64,000 nucleotides of DNA from Scatophagus argus (GCF_020382885.2 NC_058510.1:8366862-8430861); one strand, 5' to 3'; positions 50,501 through 60,513 are shown, counted from the first letter of the stretch. A program made the numbers and translations. The notes: generated from the letters alone by a model not told the origin.

Positions 50501-51169
50501 AGCAAGAGAGACAGCAGTCTGAATCCCAAAATAACAGGGGCCCTGTGGGCATGTTTCCCTTCCAGCGTGGTGTCTGGTTTACCATTATAACCTGCTGTAT
50601 TTAGACTGGGACTCAGTCTCATGTCACTGCTGGGTTAACAGCTGCTCCATCACAGCTTTACAGCTCAGCTCTGCTCCTCCTGCTCTTGTCAGCTGATTGC
50701 TTTTTCCTGGAAACTCAAAAATGTGTTGATCACCAAAATACCACACGCTCTTCAGAGAAACAACTCACTGTAGACGTGACTTATCTATTCAACAATGTCT
50801 TACCCATGGTGGTAAATCAGAAGTCGTCAGACTCTGCTTGACGTTTCTCTCCTCTTGCTCAAAGAAAGCGAGAGCTCGGCTTAGTCGGCTGAGCTTCCCT
50901 CCTGTATTTCTCCTCCACCAGAAAAATATAACAAGTCCGATCAACAGCCAACTGAAACTGAACTCAAAATAGCCCAGGGCGTAAATGGGGAAAATGAGAA
51001 CAAACGTTTTAGCAAGGTGTACCCAGGTCTGTGTCAGCTCGCTCGTTAAGGACAGCGGGGTATCATCGGGTATGTTCCCCGCTGTGGGATGGGGAAAGTT
51101 GGGTTGACCAGTGCTCGGCACGGTATGTCCATTCTCCTTAGGTAAAGCGGTCGTGTTGTCTCCAGACAT
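26579..51169 (-). CDS. esyt2: esyt2: extended synaptotagmin-2, complete, 23 coding exons
   Basis: E-Syt2 tethers ER to plasma membrane and moves glycerolipids through its SMP domain. Exons in transcript order: 50804-51169, 47082-47123, 46472-46606, 46111-46187, 45353-45425, 43996-44085, 41051-41106, 36661-36781, 35669-35845, 35400-35482, 34937-34985, 34285-34374, 34053-34148, 32699-32761, 30637-30711, 29852-29938, 29586-29735, 27946-28298, 27521-27619, 27136-27267, 26910-27015, 26742-26791, 26579-26645. They join in phase to 878 codons plus TAA. Domains: ER membrane hairpin in exon 1 (about 49-85, ending FFWWRRN); SMP about 123-320 (VHFPDVERVEWLNK to LRFPMPK); C2A about 321-445 with Ca-binding loops QDLEGKD, KSDPYG and FDEDPDKDDFLG (acidic residues near 332, 337, 349, 396-402); C2B about 470-610; Ser/Pro-rich linker 611-735; C2C about 736-860 with a basic strand DKSRTGRRKT of the PI(4,5)P2-binding type. 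The last residues (SSQGIKSIQDPLL) differ from the tetrapod C-terminus. The start is the first ATG of the hairpin exon. Head to head with dync2i1. Confidence 0.95.
28299..29585 (-). other. esyt2 intron 17
   Basis: This 1.3-kb intron contains a reverse-complement part of dispersed family D (28893-29010) and a short tandem of TTGACATG words (29098-29130). No exon-like segment is supported. Confidence 0.6.
28893..29010 (-). repeat. Dispersed repeat family D, reverse partial copy
   Basis: Plus-strand words AAATGTACTTCGTGGAGTAA, AAAGTACAGTATTTCCCTCT, GAAATGT and GAGTAAATGTACCTTGTTAC are the reverse of the standard family D head. I recognise this layout as very common in fish introns. Borders approximate. 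Confidence 0.55.
30712..32698 (-). other. esyt2 intron 14
   Basis: A 2-kb intron downstream of the 63-nt cassette exon. I see no gene, RNA or repeat family in it. Confidence 0.6.
32699..32761 (-). other. esyt2: esyt2 exon 14: 63-nt probable cassette exon
   Basis: This exon (acceptor AAAG, donor GTAATG) encodes SNLSDFTYDGLKQVSVFKALK, inserted after ...SAKNLP at the start of C2B. Both sides are phase 0, so skipping it keeps the frame. The long human ESYT2 isoform has a 21-residue insert of the same length at the same place, ending in RALK, which is absent from the shorter isoform. Alternative use in this species is therefore inferred. Confidence 0.7.
32762..34052 (-). other. esyt2 intron 13
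   Basis: A 1.3-kb intron with no feature that I can support beyond the splice sites. Confidence 0.6.
34560..34864 (+). mobile_element. Dispersed repeat family A, 3' half
   Basis: Ordered words GTGCTGGACTATTTCCTTGC, GAGGCTAGCTATTTCCC, TTTATGCTAAGATA, AGCTTCATATTTAC, AAGAGTGGTATCAATC and the end CTATTCCTTTAAG match the right half of family A (compare 42350-42480 and the end of 5795-6300). It lies in esyt2 intron 11, between exons 12 and 11. Confidence 0.65.
36165..36420 (+). repeat. Dispersed repeat family C, best-preserved copy
   Basis: It carries GATTAACAATTAATTTGATT, AACTGATTATTTGGTCTACA, AAATGTCAGAAAT and CATTGCCCATCGCCAAT in the order of a dispersed fish repeat. Copies at 18985-19190 (same strand) and 4215-4310 (reverse) share parts of it. 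It lies in esyt2 intron 8. Confidence 0.55.
38480..38537. repeat. Near-perfect inverted repeat (hairpin), about 27-bp arms
   Basis: The left arm begins GCTGTTTTTTTGC and ends TAATGCTGTGT. The right arm is its reverse complement (ACACAGCATTA ... GCAAAAACAGC), with a two-base centre and two extra T in the left arm. Such a tight hairpin suggests a recent inverted duplication or a short foldback element. Confidence 0.8.
39530..39935 (+). repeat. Dispersed repeat family B, copy 2 (longest)
   Basis: Ordered words GACTTTGGTGATCCCTTGAC, TTTGGTTTATGACCAAATAG, CAAAACTAATAACATTCCCA, TCAGCC, GATGCTAACCTAAGATG and AAACATTACACCTGCTGAAA define the left and middle parts of family B. Copy 1 (9780-10085) overlaps its right part in the same orientation. 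Confidence 0.65.
40247..40308. repeat. CA-rich simple repeat
   Basis: Interrupted CA units with a short C-run in the middle. This tract gives rise to several meaningless short ORFs. Confidence 0.85.
42165..42480 (+). mobile_element. Dispersed repeat family A, nearly full copy
   Basis: Starts AAGACTGGCAACACAGGGAA, then ACAGCTAACCTGGCTGAGTC, CAAAGGTAACAACAAAATCC and TACCAGCACA. It ends with ATGCTAAGCTAACCATCTCC, GGCTGCAGCTTCATATTTTG and AGACTGGTAT. It links the left part seen at 5795 with the right part seen at 34560. Confidence 0.65.
43043..43078. repeat. (GT)n microsatellite, interrupted
   Basis: Three GT runs separated by short interruptions in esyt2 intron 6. Confidence 0.9.
44112..44131. 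repeat. (AC)n microsatellite
   Basis: Ten AC units, 27 bp upstream (transcript sense) of esyt2 exon 6. Confidence 0.95.
45827..45856. repeat. Perfect 30-bp palindrome, 14-bp arms
   Basis: The arm GCTAGTGTGTCTGT is followed by AG and then its exact reverse complement ACAGACACACTAGC. It lies in esyt2 intron 4, between exons 5 and 4. The symmetry stops sharply at both outer ends. Confidence 0.9.
47325..47645 (-). repeat. Dispersed repeat family B, reverse copy
   Basis: Minus-strand reading gives CTCAGCTGTACTCTGTGTTT, AGTGCTAGTAAGCAAATATT, AGCAC and further on ACAACCTCACAGAGCTG. This is the family B order seen at 9780-10085 and 39530-39935, but inverted. Confidence 0.55.
49404..49423. repeat. 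(TG)n microsatellite
   Basis: Ten GT/TG units, preceded by a degenerate GTGCGCGTGTGTGA stretch, in esyt2 intron 1. Confidence 0.95.
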
Positions 51170-51922
51170 GTCTTTGTGCTCCAGAGTCCGTCTTCAAACT
51201 GCTCAAATAAGGATAAGATAGAGAGATACCATTCCCATGTGCGAGCGAACCGAACCGGTTCCTTTGGGGACCTTGTTCTCACGTTGGCTCACCTGCACAC
51301 CAGCCCATCGCCCTATCGTTGACATCGAACACTTGAGTTTCCGCAACGACAGAAAGCCTGGGGATGCATTGCCTTGCACAGAATGGCTAGCTGGATCCAC
51401 AGCTCTATCCGCTCTGCCTCTACACTGAAATGAACATTTCCAAAAACGCACAGGGACCAGGCACTGTATGCAGCCAGCGGCGCCAGGAGCCCAGCTAAAG
51501 AAGGAAAAACACCGCCATCTGGTTCTCACCAGCGGTAAGCACAACCTGCAAGGATCATCTGTGTTTGCTACTTCGGCAGCTGTAAGTAAGAGTGAAATAG
51601 ATATTCTTAAAATGCATTTAAGAAAATAAACATATATAATACTATTTTATTTATGTTTCAAACAAATGCGTATACTACTATATACACTATATGTTACTAT
51701 CTTGCTAACTCTATCAAATGCCACAGCCGTTAAGATATGACCTGGTGAAAATTGACGAGCACAGAGAAATCGATTAACAGAGGAGTAGCAAACATTGACT
51801 ATAAACACAAATTGCAGCACTAAGGACTTAACTACTTTCAGCCAGTATAATTTTTGGAACAATGTTTTAACATTTTAACACGGATTGTCGAAAATACACA
51901 TTTAGTAATAAAGTCGTTGACC

Positions 51923-51936
51923 GTTGCCAAGGCAAC
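51923..51936. promoter_or_regulatory. Perfect RFX X-box upstream of dync2i1
   Basis: GTTGCCAAGGCAAC fits the X-box consensus GTNRCC-N0-3-RGYAAC exactly and is fully palindromic with a two-base spacer. It lies 187-200 bp upstream of the dync2i1 ATG. RFX factors bind X-boxes to switch on ciliary genes, and dync2i1 is a ciliary dynein-2 subunit, so a functional site is likely. Confidence 0.8.
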
Positions 51937-52041
51937 TGGCTGGTGGGTTGCTCTGTTGCTGATTAATAAGCCTGTTGTCAAGCTGAATTGACGCGATCGC
52001 CCTAGTTTCAACGCACTGCGCTTGCGCTCCAGGAACTTACC

Positions 52042-52053
52042 CATTATGGCGGC
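52042..52053 (+). promoter_or_regulatory. YY1-like element (ATGGCGGC) near the dync2i1 start
   Basis: The core ATGGCGGC lies 70-80 bp upstream of the main ATG, the orientation and distance often seen for YY1 sites just inside transcripts. The same bases begin a short upstream ORF, so the site's position relative to the transcription start decides which role it plays. Confidence 0.45.
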
Positions 52054-52090
52054 GTCATTACAAAAATATGTGATCATTTTCGGCAGTTGA
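52046..52090 (+). promoter_or_regulatory. Upstream ORF in the dync2i1 leader, 14 codons
   Basis: ATG with A at -3 and G at +4 (strong context) opens MAASLQKYVIIFGS and then TGA, ending 32 bases before the main start. If transcription starts upstream of it, this uORF would lower translation of dync2i1. It overlaps the YY1-like core, so it may instead be at or before the transcription start. Confidence 0.45.
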
Positions 52091-52122
52091 GAGACTTCGG
52101 AAATAAAAACACAGATGAGAAC

Positions 52123-55100
52123 ATGCACAGTGACAAGGTAACTACTTTATCTTTGACCGTACCGTGTGCTGACTGAAGCTGGGAAATGTATTTTCAGAAG
52201 TTAACGTAATTTATGCCGTAGCAGTTAGCAGACGTTAGTTATATTTCTGCAGAAATGAGTATTGTCTTGCTAATTGGCATAGAATTGGTTTGATGTCTTG
52301 AAAACATGTCGATGTTGTCTTTGAGTGAGCGGTGTTATGATCATCTTCATTTAGTGAACACAAAGAATCTATTTATTTAGAAAATTACCTTGGAAGACAC
52401 ATGGAGAGCAGCTGACCTGAGAAGGCAAGTCAGGGTAAGTTTTCGAGAGAATCTTATAACATTGCAGAAGGCGGTGATTCAAGATGAATTCATATCAGCG
52501 GACAAAATCACTTCCAAATAATACAAACGGTTTTGTTTTCTTAAATGTTTAGAAAGAAGCACATGCTGATGAGAGAAAGCACCGTGGTGGGGAATCCATA
52601 GAGAGACGCCACAGAGACCCAGAGAAGGAATCCCGACGCGAAGGAGACAAACGAAGGGAAAAGGATAGTACAAGAGAAAGAAGAGATGAAGATGACAACG
52701 ACAGATTTGCAGATCGACGGAAAGAAGGCTCACGGGACAGGAGAAGTGATAAGGAAAGGGATAGGAGAGATGGAAGGGAAAGAGACAAGTTGGTAGATGG
52801 AGAGAGGAACAACAATGATTACAAAGAGAACAGAGACAAAAGGCGAGATAAAGAAGAAAAGCATGAAAGGGAAAGAGACAAGGAAAGACACAGAGACAGG
52901 GAGAAGGAGGGGGAAAGGGACAGAGAGAGACGTAACGAGAAGGACAGGGACAAAAGGAGGGAAGAGAGAGACAAGGAAAGAAGGAGAGAACACCGGGATA
53001 GAGAGCATCGGATAGAGAGGGAGAGAAGGAGACATGAGGAAAGCGGACAAGGAGAAAGAGATTGGACAGAAAAGCACGAAAGAGAGAGGAGAGATCGGCA
53101 TCGGGAGAGAGAAAGACACAAAGACGAATATGAAGATAAGAGGAATGACAAAGAAAGACGAGAGAGACATGAAAACAGAAAACATGTGGAACTGAAGGAG
53201 GAAAGAGGCAAGGCCGCACTAATGTGTACTCTTAGCTTGCTATGTTCATGGGATTATTATGTCCATATGGAGTCAACATTCATATGTTTCTTATTTTAGA
53301 GTACAAAAAAGAACATAGAGGACATAAAGAGGAGGGAGAGAGGAGACACAAAGAGAGAGATTATCACGTAAGCATCTTCAGTCACTTTGATTGTCTGTTG
53401 CTATATTGCAATTTAAATAAATTAATTAACACTGTGCCTTCACTGTAGTCTCATCTCATTGTGGTCGCATCTTTTCATTGTGTGGATTTTGTGCACCTCA
53501 GGACGAAAAGCGGAAGCATGACGGCGAATCCAGGAGGCATCGAGACTTGAGGGAGTCAGGTGAAGAGCTCAGGCCTCACCGTGGGGGCAGAGAGCGAGCA
53601 GAATGGGACAAATATAAAGAGAGAAGACACAGAGAGGAGGAGGAAACTAAAAGAAATAATGACAGAGACAGGACGACCGCCAAGAAATCAGTATCTGACA
53701 GAAGTCATAGACATGAGATTAAAACTGAGGTTTGTATGTGCATAAATTTCCTGTATACTTTAGTCTGTGAATCCTTTTAAGGTTCCCTGATGGACTGTGT
53801 GGCTTCCCCCCACGTGTGTCACTTTTGTCATCCAGGATGCAGCAAAGGTATCCGAGCACTGGACAGCTGTGGAAGTTGAAGGAGACACAGAGGAGCCTGT
53901 AAGATGCTTTGTTACTTTGCTGTGCGTTTGTGGGGGACTTTTGTTTTTAATTTAATGTTGTGTCTTTCTTATTCACACTGATAACTGGCTGAACATAAAC
54001 AATATAATATCACGACAGTTGCAAAGGAAATACACAGCTTCATACTCCTGTTACTTTCAAACCATGAAGTTTTGTGCTGAAACTGAAAAAATAAGCTTGA
54101 ACTGACTGCTGGTGAATTGGTTTTGTGAGTCCTCTGCTGTGTGCACTGCATGCTGTGCTCTCTTTTTTTTCACAGTGCTTTCAGCTTTAGTCTCACTGTA
54201 ATGCTGCACAGTCTCAAAGAGTTTCTGCTTGCTTCTTTAAGTATTTAAGATATTTTTGCATCTTCTTTTTATGTCATGTCTGCAGGTTGTCCATGATGAA
54301 CAGTTGGCTGAAGTGGAATATGAGGATGACTTTGAGGTAATAAAACAATATTCCATATATGAAATAGACCACTTACTTTCAAACAAAATCCTCATGTCTT
54401 TTAGTTTTCTTGTCTCCATTCATTCTTTAAAATATTTATTCTTATTTTTGTGTAAATTTTGCATGCTGTAATCAATTAATGTTCGAAGAAACTGGTGAGT
54501 ACCCTTTCCTAGTGCATTCATTTTTATTCTTGTATGATGCATATTTCAATAAAAAGTGATGGGATTTCTCTGTTCAAAGGATTATGAGGAGGATTTTGAG
54601 GAAATTGATGCAAGTGCAAATGAAGATGAGGATGAGAAAGAGCCACAGCATTCAAAAATGTGTGAAGAGAGGGAGGAACTCACAGCTCAGAGGAGAAAGG
54701 AAATTGAAGCAATTCAGAGAGCCATGGATGAAGAGAACGAGAGAGTCGGTACAGCTCAGTCCAGAATAATTTCAAACAAAGACGAAGAAGATGGACCTAA
54801 ATGGACCAGAGGTGCAGTTAATTCTTTTGTCTTATATATCCAAAATATATCTTCTGATTAAAGACCTTTATGTTAAAGCATCTTACAGTGTTCCCAGATT
54901 TGTTTGCTTGCTCATTTCTGAGCTGAAGAGTATTTTGTGCTGGGTTATAGGGGACATAATGCTTCTTCTCTGTCCTCTTAATAGGGTCTGAAAAGAACGA
55001 GAGTAGAGCCTCTCAGCGTGGGAAGTTTATTGACTTTGTGACTGCAAAGCAGCGCGCAGTTAGCAAGAAAGTTGCCACAAAACAGAAGTATGTTAACTCG

Positions 55101-58100
55101 CAAAAACATATTTGTGTTAAATGGATAATTTTAGTGTGAATGGAAACTGATGGTGACTCATGTTTTATGATCTGTGAGCACAGTGTATGTGTTCTTTACT
55201 CTTGTACATACACAGTGTGTGTATGTTTTGTGTCTTGTTTTTTTTAATTGTACCTTTAATGTGTATTTTTTCTAACTATAGGAAACGCAGCACAGAGCTT
55301 CTTCGCTTAATTGATCTGGATTTCTCAATGACATTCTCCATTTTGGATCTGCCACCTGTTAATGAATATGACATGTATATTAGAAACTTCGGAACGGCAA
55401 ATACTAAACAGGTCTGTATTTGTTTCTGTTACTTCTTTCACACAGATATCAGTAGCCAAATTATAAAAGAGAAAAGGAAGATATGAATAAGTCTGAATGA
55501 CTTTGTCTTTGTCAGGCTTACGTTCAGTGTAATGAGGATAATGCAGACAGAGACATCCAGACAGAGGAGATAGAGGTGTGTGAGAAGTGGACACAGCATC
55601 CTCCAGAGCACAACGGAGCCTGTGGAGGTAAGGAACAGAGTGGATTCTCACTGATGAACTCAGTGTTAACATGTCAACTTCAATAACTGTTTTCATTTTG
55701 ACAGGTGCAAACATGTCCCAGGAGACTCGAGACAAAGCCATAAGTGAAATGAACTTTGATTCACAGCGTCTGACAACATTTCTGCGCTCAGCCTCACAGG
55801 TCATCTTTTTTCTCCTACAGCGTTTTTAGTGATGATTTGAACAGTTTTCGACCTCCTACTACGTGAAGGTTTTTGTGGCTGAAACTAACGCTCGTTGTCT
55901 TTTGTGACTGAATTAAGGTTATGGTGGTTCTGTTGGAAGAGGATCAAGCTGAAAGAAAATCCCTAAATAAGCTGAGCTCTCAAACAGACATGTTGTCTTT
56001 CAGCGAAGGAAGTTTACAACTCAACACTAAGTTGCCTTTTCTTTATGGTACACAGAGTGTTTTATCTGTTGATACTTGTACTTGCTGTATAAACCAGTGC
56101 ATGCATGTGATTACGCTACTCGGGTAGCTCTTCCTGTGGATTATACCATTTCTGATCAATTGCAGGTCGAACCATCAGCTTGGTGCACTTTTCTCAGGTC
56201 CAGAGGCACACCATGATGTCAGTCCACTGCCCCACAACTAAACCCAGTGCTGTGCGTCTTGACAGCTGCACCATCATCTGCATCTGGAACATTTGGGAGC
56301 CATCCAGACCTCAAAAAGTCCTTGTCTATGAATCTGAGGTGATCAGGATTGCAGTTTTAATGTATTTTTAATGATTTAAATTTTCCCTAAAGGCCAGTTT
56401 TAAAATGCAGTATGAATCAAAACCATTTTCTGGTCTGAAATAAAATCTGCCAAGAACTTGCAGAAGAACCAAGTCACCTCACCTCTAACGTGCTTAAGAT
56501 CATCTACCAAAATGCTGACTAACCCTTTTTAATGCTGCAGGTGCAGTGTTGTTGCTTCAGCCCTGGAAAGGCCATACTGGTGTTTGCAGGCAGCTCTGTC
56601 GGCTCTGTGGTGCTGTGGGACCTGAGGGAGCATGCTGGTAACCATTACCGCTTGAAGATCGGGGAGGATGAGTGGACTTTCCGACAGCCCACTTTCTCCA
56701 CTGGTATGTTACAGATGTTTCTGTTATTTTTCTCGGTGCATTACAATAATACCACAAACTTATGCTCGTACCTCAAATCATAGTCATTGTATAAAGGAGG
56801 TGGGGATTTCCCTGTGTGTTTTTGGAAGGTTCACTAGGTTAAATTTAATTAAGACTTTTAAAAAAAACAAAAACATTTTTAACACCACATGTTTATAATT
56901 TAATACCTGTTTCACAGTCACAGTAGCAAAAGTATGAAAAAGGTTAGGTGCCTTGCTCAAGGGAGATTTTTCAGCCAGTTTTTGCTAAAAGTACATATAA
57001 CAACGGTTCATAACATTCATGAATTTACAAACTGTTCTTGATCAATTCATTAATATCTTCTAAGGCTTCTTTTTGGTTTGAGGGTATTGAAATTGTTCAT
57101 TTTTAAGACCTGCAGGTTCCCAGATTCCCTGTCCCATGTAATTGCTCATGCTAATTTCCAAATCCTTACAGCAAGCATGTGTTTACAGAGCTATTTTTGT
57201 ACAGTTTTACTTTTAGAATATAAAGCTCCTGGATCTTTCACTGTATTATCATATTTCACTCTTTGTACTGCAGTGCCAGGGAGATGAATGTCAGCACGCA
57301 CTAAATGGCGAACATCCTTATTTACTGTATATGTTCAGTACAGCCCCTGACCTTCCTTCCACTTAAAGATCAGAGGCTGTTTTATTACGTAACTGAGGCG
57401 TTGATTCAGTGTGTGTTGATATCCTCTCTTTTGTCACCTTGTCGACACAGATGCAGTGATGGCCAGCTCAGGCCATTTTTCATGTGTGACATCTGTAGAA
57501 GTTGTCCCATCCACTGTAGCAGGGGGGCTGGGGCCAGAGGTCCCCCTTTTGGCATCTGAGGAAGGTAAGGAATGGTTTAGGAATGACAAACCCATCTATG
57601 AGGATCACGCGTATCATGTTATAAATGTGCCATGTATGAATGTTTTTTGACATTTACAGTTTCATGGTATTTAATTGCTATTCTGTTTCATAATGCAGAG
57701 TCATCAGGATTGTCATTCCAACTGGCGTCTCTGGACGAAAGCGGGGTTTTAAATTTCTGGGTAGGTAGGGCAACATGGTAGTACATGTATAGTATATATG
57801 TTTCAAACTGGGAAACATTCCAGCCCTGGTGGGTGCAGAGGGAGAGATGTGAGGCTGAGATACTGAGTGAGGTGAAAGTGACAAGAGCATCCCAGTGTTC
57901 TGAAAACAACAGGAAGTTAGTTTCCACTGGTTTTCTCGATGAGTTGGTAACATAAATCTCATGGAGGTACTTTAAAAACCCTTAATGTCTGAGTGCCGCA
58001 GTCTGAATCAGAAATTGTGCTCCTTCTCAAAGTCATAAACCAGTCAAATCTAACCACACTGATATGATGCACACAGCTTCAGACTCAGCTTGGTCTCATT

Positions 58101-60135
58101 AACTCCAGTGTCACAGATTGGAAGTAAATAACCACAAATCTGCTTATCAATCACAGAAAGATAAATGCTCCTTATAAATCCAGAACTTGCCTGAGAATCA
58201 TCACATTTTCTAAACTCACTGACTCCGTGGCACCATTATACTTACTGTCTATATTATTAGGTATTAATAGGTGTGACTATATCCATTTATATTTTTGACA
58301 TTACCAAGGCTCAGAATGGCAGTCTTGTTGATCCATTCATATACAGGTATTTGCCCTATGTTGAAAATCTGTGGACAGGGTGACTTTGCTCTACACAAAC
58401 AGCAGTTATGACCCGATGGACTTGCATGACTCCCTCTCTGTGTCCTTTAGGTAGTAGTGGAACTCCCAAAAGCCAACGAGGCAGGCTCTCCAACAGATCT
58501 AGGTAAGGCGAGCACGTGTTAGGACACTGCCTCTTTCAACACAAACATACTCAGCTTCCTCACACATGGTAGTAGCTTCACCCTCTCGTTCTTTCTCGCA
58601 GGGCTCAGGCCTGGGGGCAAAGTAAAGTTACTTCACAGCTCCTCCGTCCTCACTGTTGAGAGGTGAGATTTATAAACAACTTGAGATGATCATCCATCAC
58701 TGCCAGTCACCACGCTCAAAATACCCCACAATGTCTTTCCCCAGTGGAAAACAGCTCCTCTGTCGTAGTCATACGATCTTGTTTGTTATGTACCGCAGGC
58801 TGTTGTTTGTGTCACCTCAAGATTTGACGGGAACATACAGCATCTGTGGTCCTGTATGTGCAGCGTGAATGCGATGCCGTGTCGTGCTCTGTTGCGGCAC
58901 TGTAACCTTTCACCTGTTGTTTGGCATTTTTCTCCTTCTCTCAACCTGCTGGGCTCTCAGGGTGTCACCACGAGATGCCGCGAAGACGGGGCCATTCCAA
59001 ACACTTCATTTAAAATTCCTCCCAACTGACTCCAATCATTTCTTTATCGGGACCAATATGGTGAGCATAATCCTGTCTGCTACAGCGTGATATTCTTTCA
59101 GATGAGCTCCCTTGACAGTATTTTTTGTCATTTGTGACAGTGTATTGATATAATTTCTGTCTAGGGTCTGGTCAATCATGGAACGAGTCACGGTTTGAAG
59201 GCTCTACCAAAGTTTTACAGGTTCCAGGAGGCGGGAGTCCGACCTGCTGACATCAGCTCAATCCACTTTTCTCCCTTCATGCAACACTTGTTCTTGGTGA
59301 GAGTACAAAGATCATGTGATGTTTGTTTGTTTTCCCCAAATTAGAAAATTATATCTTTTTTGCTGCTATAGAAATGTTTAAAAACAGGAGAAGTGGCTGC
59401 ACAACAGTGGCCTGTAAGGATCCAATGCTGTGCACAAAATTAAGGAAACTGATCCAGTTTTTCAGGGTAATTTGATTATGAGCCATTTCAAGAATTTTTT
59501 AATTATTTGAGTTTGCTTTAGCTGTACTGACATTACAGGAAATATTTAGAACATTAAATTTGCCTTAGAAAGCAAGACAGATAGGACAACATTAAATACA
59601 GAAGAATTATATAAATACAAAATAATTATTTTTACCTTATTCCAGGTGGGTTGTGGGGATGGCAGCATCAGGCTGCACACAGTCAGTCATGAGCAGCCTG
59701 TGGCAGAGTGGAGGAATGGCACAGCTGGTGAGCCGGTAGTCTCACTGCAGTGGGCCCAAACCAGACCGGCTGTCTTCTGTGTGCTCGATGCAGCCTCCAA
59801 CCTCCACATATGGGACCTGCTGAAGAATGATGCAGAGCCTGTGATCACTGAGAGGATGAATTCTGACAGGTAACGTGAGACAGACAGGGATGATGTTTTG
59901 TTCCTGAGGAAGTTTTAATTTGTTGTATTTACATGTGGTGTACATGTTCTGCTCTGTTCTCAGGGTGACGGCCATGGCTGTGTTTGGAGACTCAGGACGA
60001 CAAAACACATATTCAGGAATAGCTCTGGCGCATGAGTCAGGAACAGTAGAAGTGCAGTATTTCACAAAAACTTTCACTGCTCCCCTTACTGGTGAAGTGG
60101 AGAAGTTGGAGCATATGATGACTGAAGGCTTCTGA
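52123..60135 (+). CDS. dync2i1: dync2i1 (wdr60): cytoplasmic dynein-2 intermediate chain 1, complete, 23 coding exons
   Basis: DYNC2I1 pairs with DYNC2I2 in the dynein-2 motor that drives retrograde transport in cilia. Exons: 52123-52137, 52381-52434, 52553-53207, 53300-53367, 53502-53729, 53836-53898, 54286-54336, 54580-54811, 54985-55087, 55282-55411, 55516-55627, 55705-55799, 55918-56047, 56166-56338, 56541-56703, 57451-57564, 57699-57760, 58451-58502, 58602-58662, 58961-59060, 59165-59296, 59646-59869, 59964-60135. They join in phase to 1062 codons plus TGA; the human protein is about 1066. Layout: [13 protein letters not shown] near the start (about 11-23); a very Arg/Glu/Lys/Asp-rich region about 24-350; acidic YEDDFE and DYEEDFEEI (about 372-387); the hallmark [20 protein letters not shown] then YDMYIRNFG (about 500-528); WD40 propeller about 600-1050, with [16 protein letters not shown] and LHIWDLL blades. 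The ATG in exon 1 has A at -3 and gives MHSDKK; an ATG eight bases upstream is out of frame. Intron 3 appears to be GC-AG. Confidence 0.95.
52553..53207 (+). repeat. Purine-rich low-complexity exon 3 of dync2i1
   Basis: This 655-nt exon is dominated by AGA, GAC, GAG, AAG and GAA codons and encodes about 218 residues of mixed RD/RE/RR/KE repeats. The low complexity is a family trait (the human N-terminus is similar), not an assembly fault. On the other strand it creates long Ser/Leu/Phe-rich shadow ORFs. Confidence 0.85.
53208..53213 (+). other. dync2i1: GC donor of dync2i1 intron 3 (GC-AG intron)
   Basis: The exon ends GAAAGAG and the intron begins GCAAGG, the standard pattern of GC donors. 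Joining here to the acceptor TTTTAG at 53294-53299 keeps the frame (…[12 protein letters not shown]…). The nearby GT dinucleotides at 53223 and 53225 give frameshifts or stops with the available acceptors. Confidence 0.7.
56704..57450 (+). other. dync2i1 intron 15
   Basis: A 0.75-kb A/T-rich intron with nothing recognised between the splice sites. Confidence 0.7.
57761..58450 (+). other. dync2i1 intron 17
   Basis: A 0.69-kb intron with nothing recognised between the donor GTAGGT and the acceptor CTTTAG. Confidence 0.7.
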
Positions 60136-60513
60136 AATACTTCATGTTGTATTGCTGCAATTAGACTGATCTTATTGTATTTGTTCAATAGATTTGCTGC
60201 ATTTTTGAACCCTAAAGAGCAATTTATAAATTGTTTTTTGTCTCAGTCATATTGTATGGTATATGTCATGCTTCAATTTGGTGTATGTTTTTCCTCTTAA
60301 TTTATTTACTGACAATTTTACATTAACGTAGCTATGAGAAGAATGTGGCTACAGACCAAAGATCTTCTACGTCATATCCATCCCCTATTCATGTAATGTT
60401 CTTTATAAATACATTATGGCAACATATAATGTAAATGTTTGCCGATGTAAATAGCTCTACTGATTGATTACTGTAAAATATTTGACCGGTATTAATAGGT
60501 TTCATTTTTATAC

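Larger units (their letters stand above)
47124..50803 (-). other. esyt2 intron 1, 3.7 kb
   Basis: It contains a reverse copy of family B (47325-47645), an 11-base tandem duplication near 47420-47443 and a (TG)n tract (49404-49423). No exon, RNA gene or clear enhancer is recognised. Confidence 0.6.
51170..52122. promoter_or_regulatory. Head-to-head (bidirectional) promoter of esyt2 and dync2i1
   Basis: The two start codons face away from each other 953 bp apart. The interval contains both leaders and both promoters, with an X-box, a YY1-like element and an upstream ORF on the dync2i1 side. In human the same two genes also diverge, but I recall a much larger gap. Transcription starts are not known. 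Confidence 0.7.

Noticed and set aside
52479..53219. 246-codon ORF on the minus strand, rich in Ser, Leu, Phe and Pro
   Set aside because: It is the antisense shadow of the purine-rich dync2i1 exon 3. Pyrimidine-rich sequence lacks stop codons, and there is no domain or codon structure.
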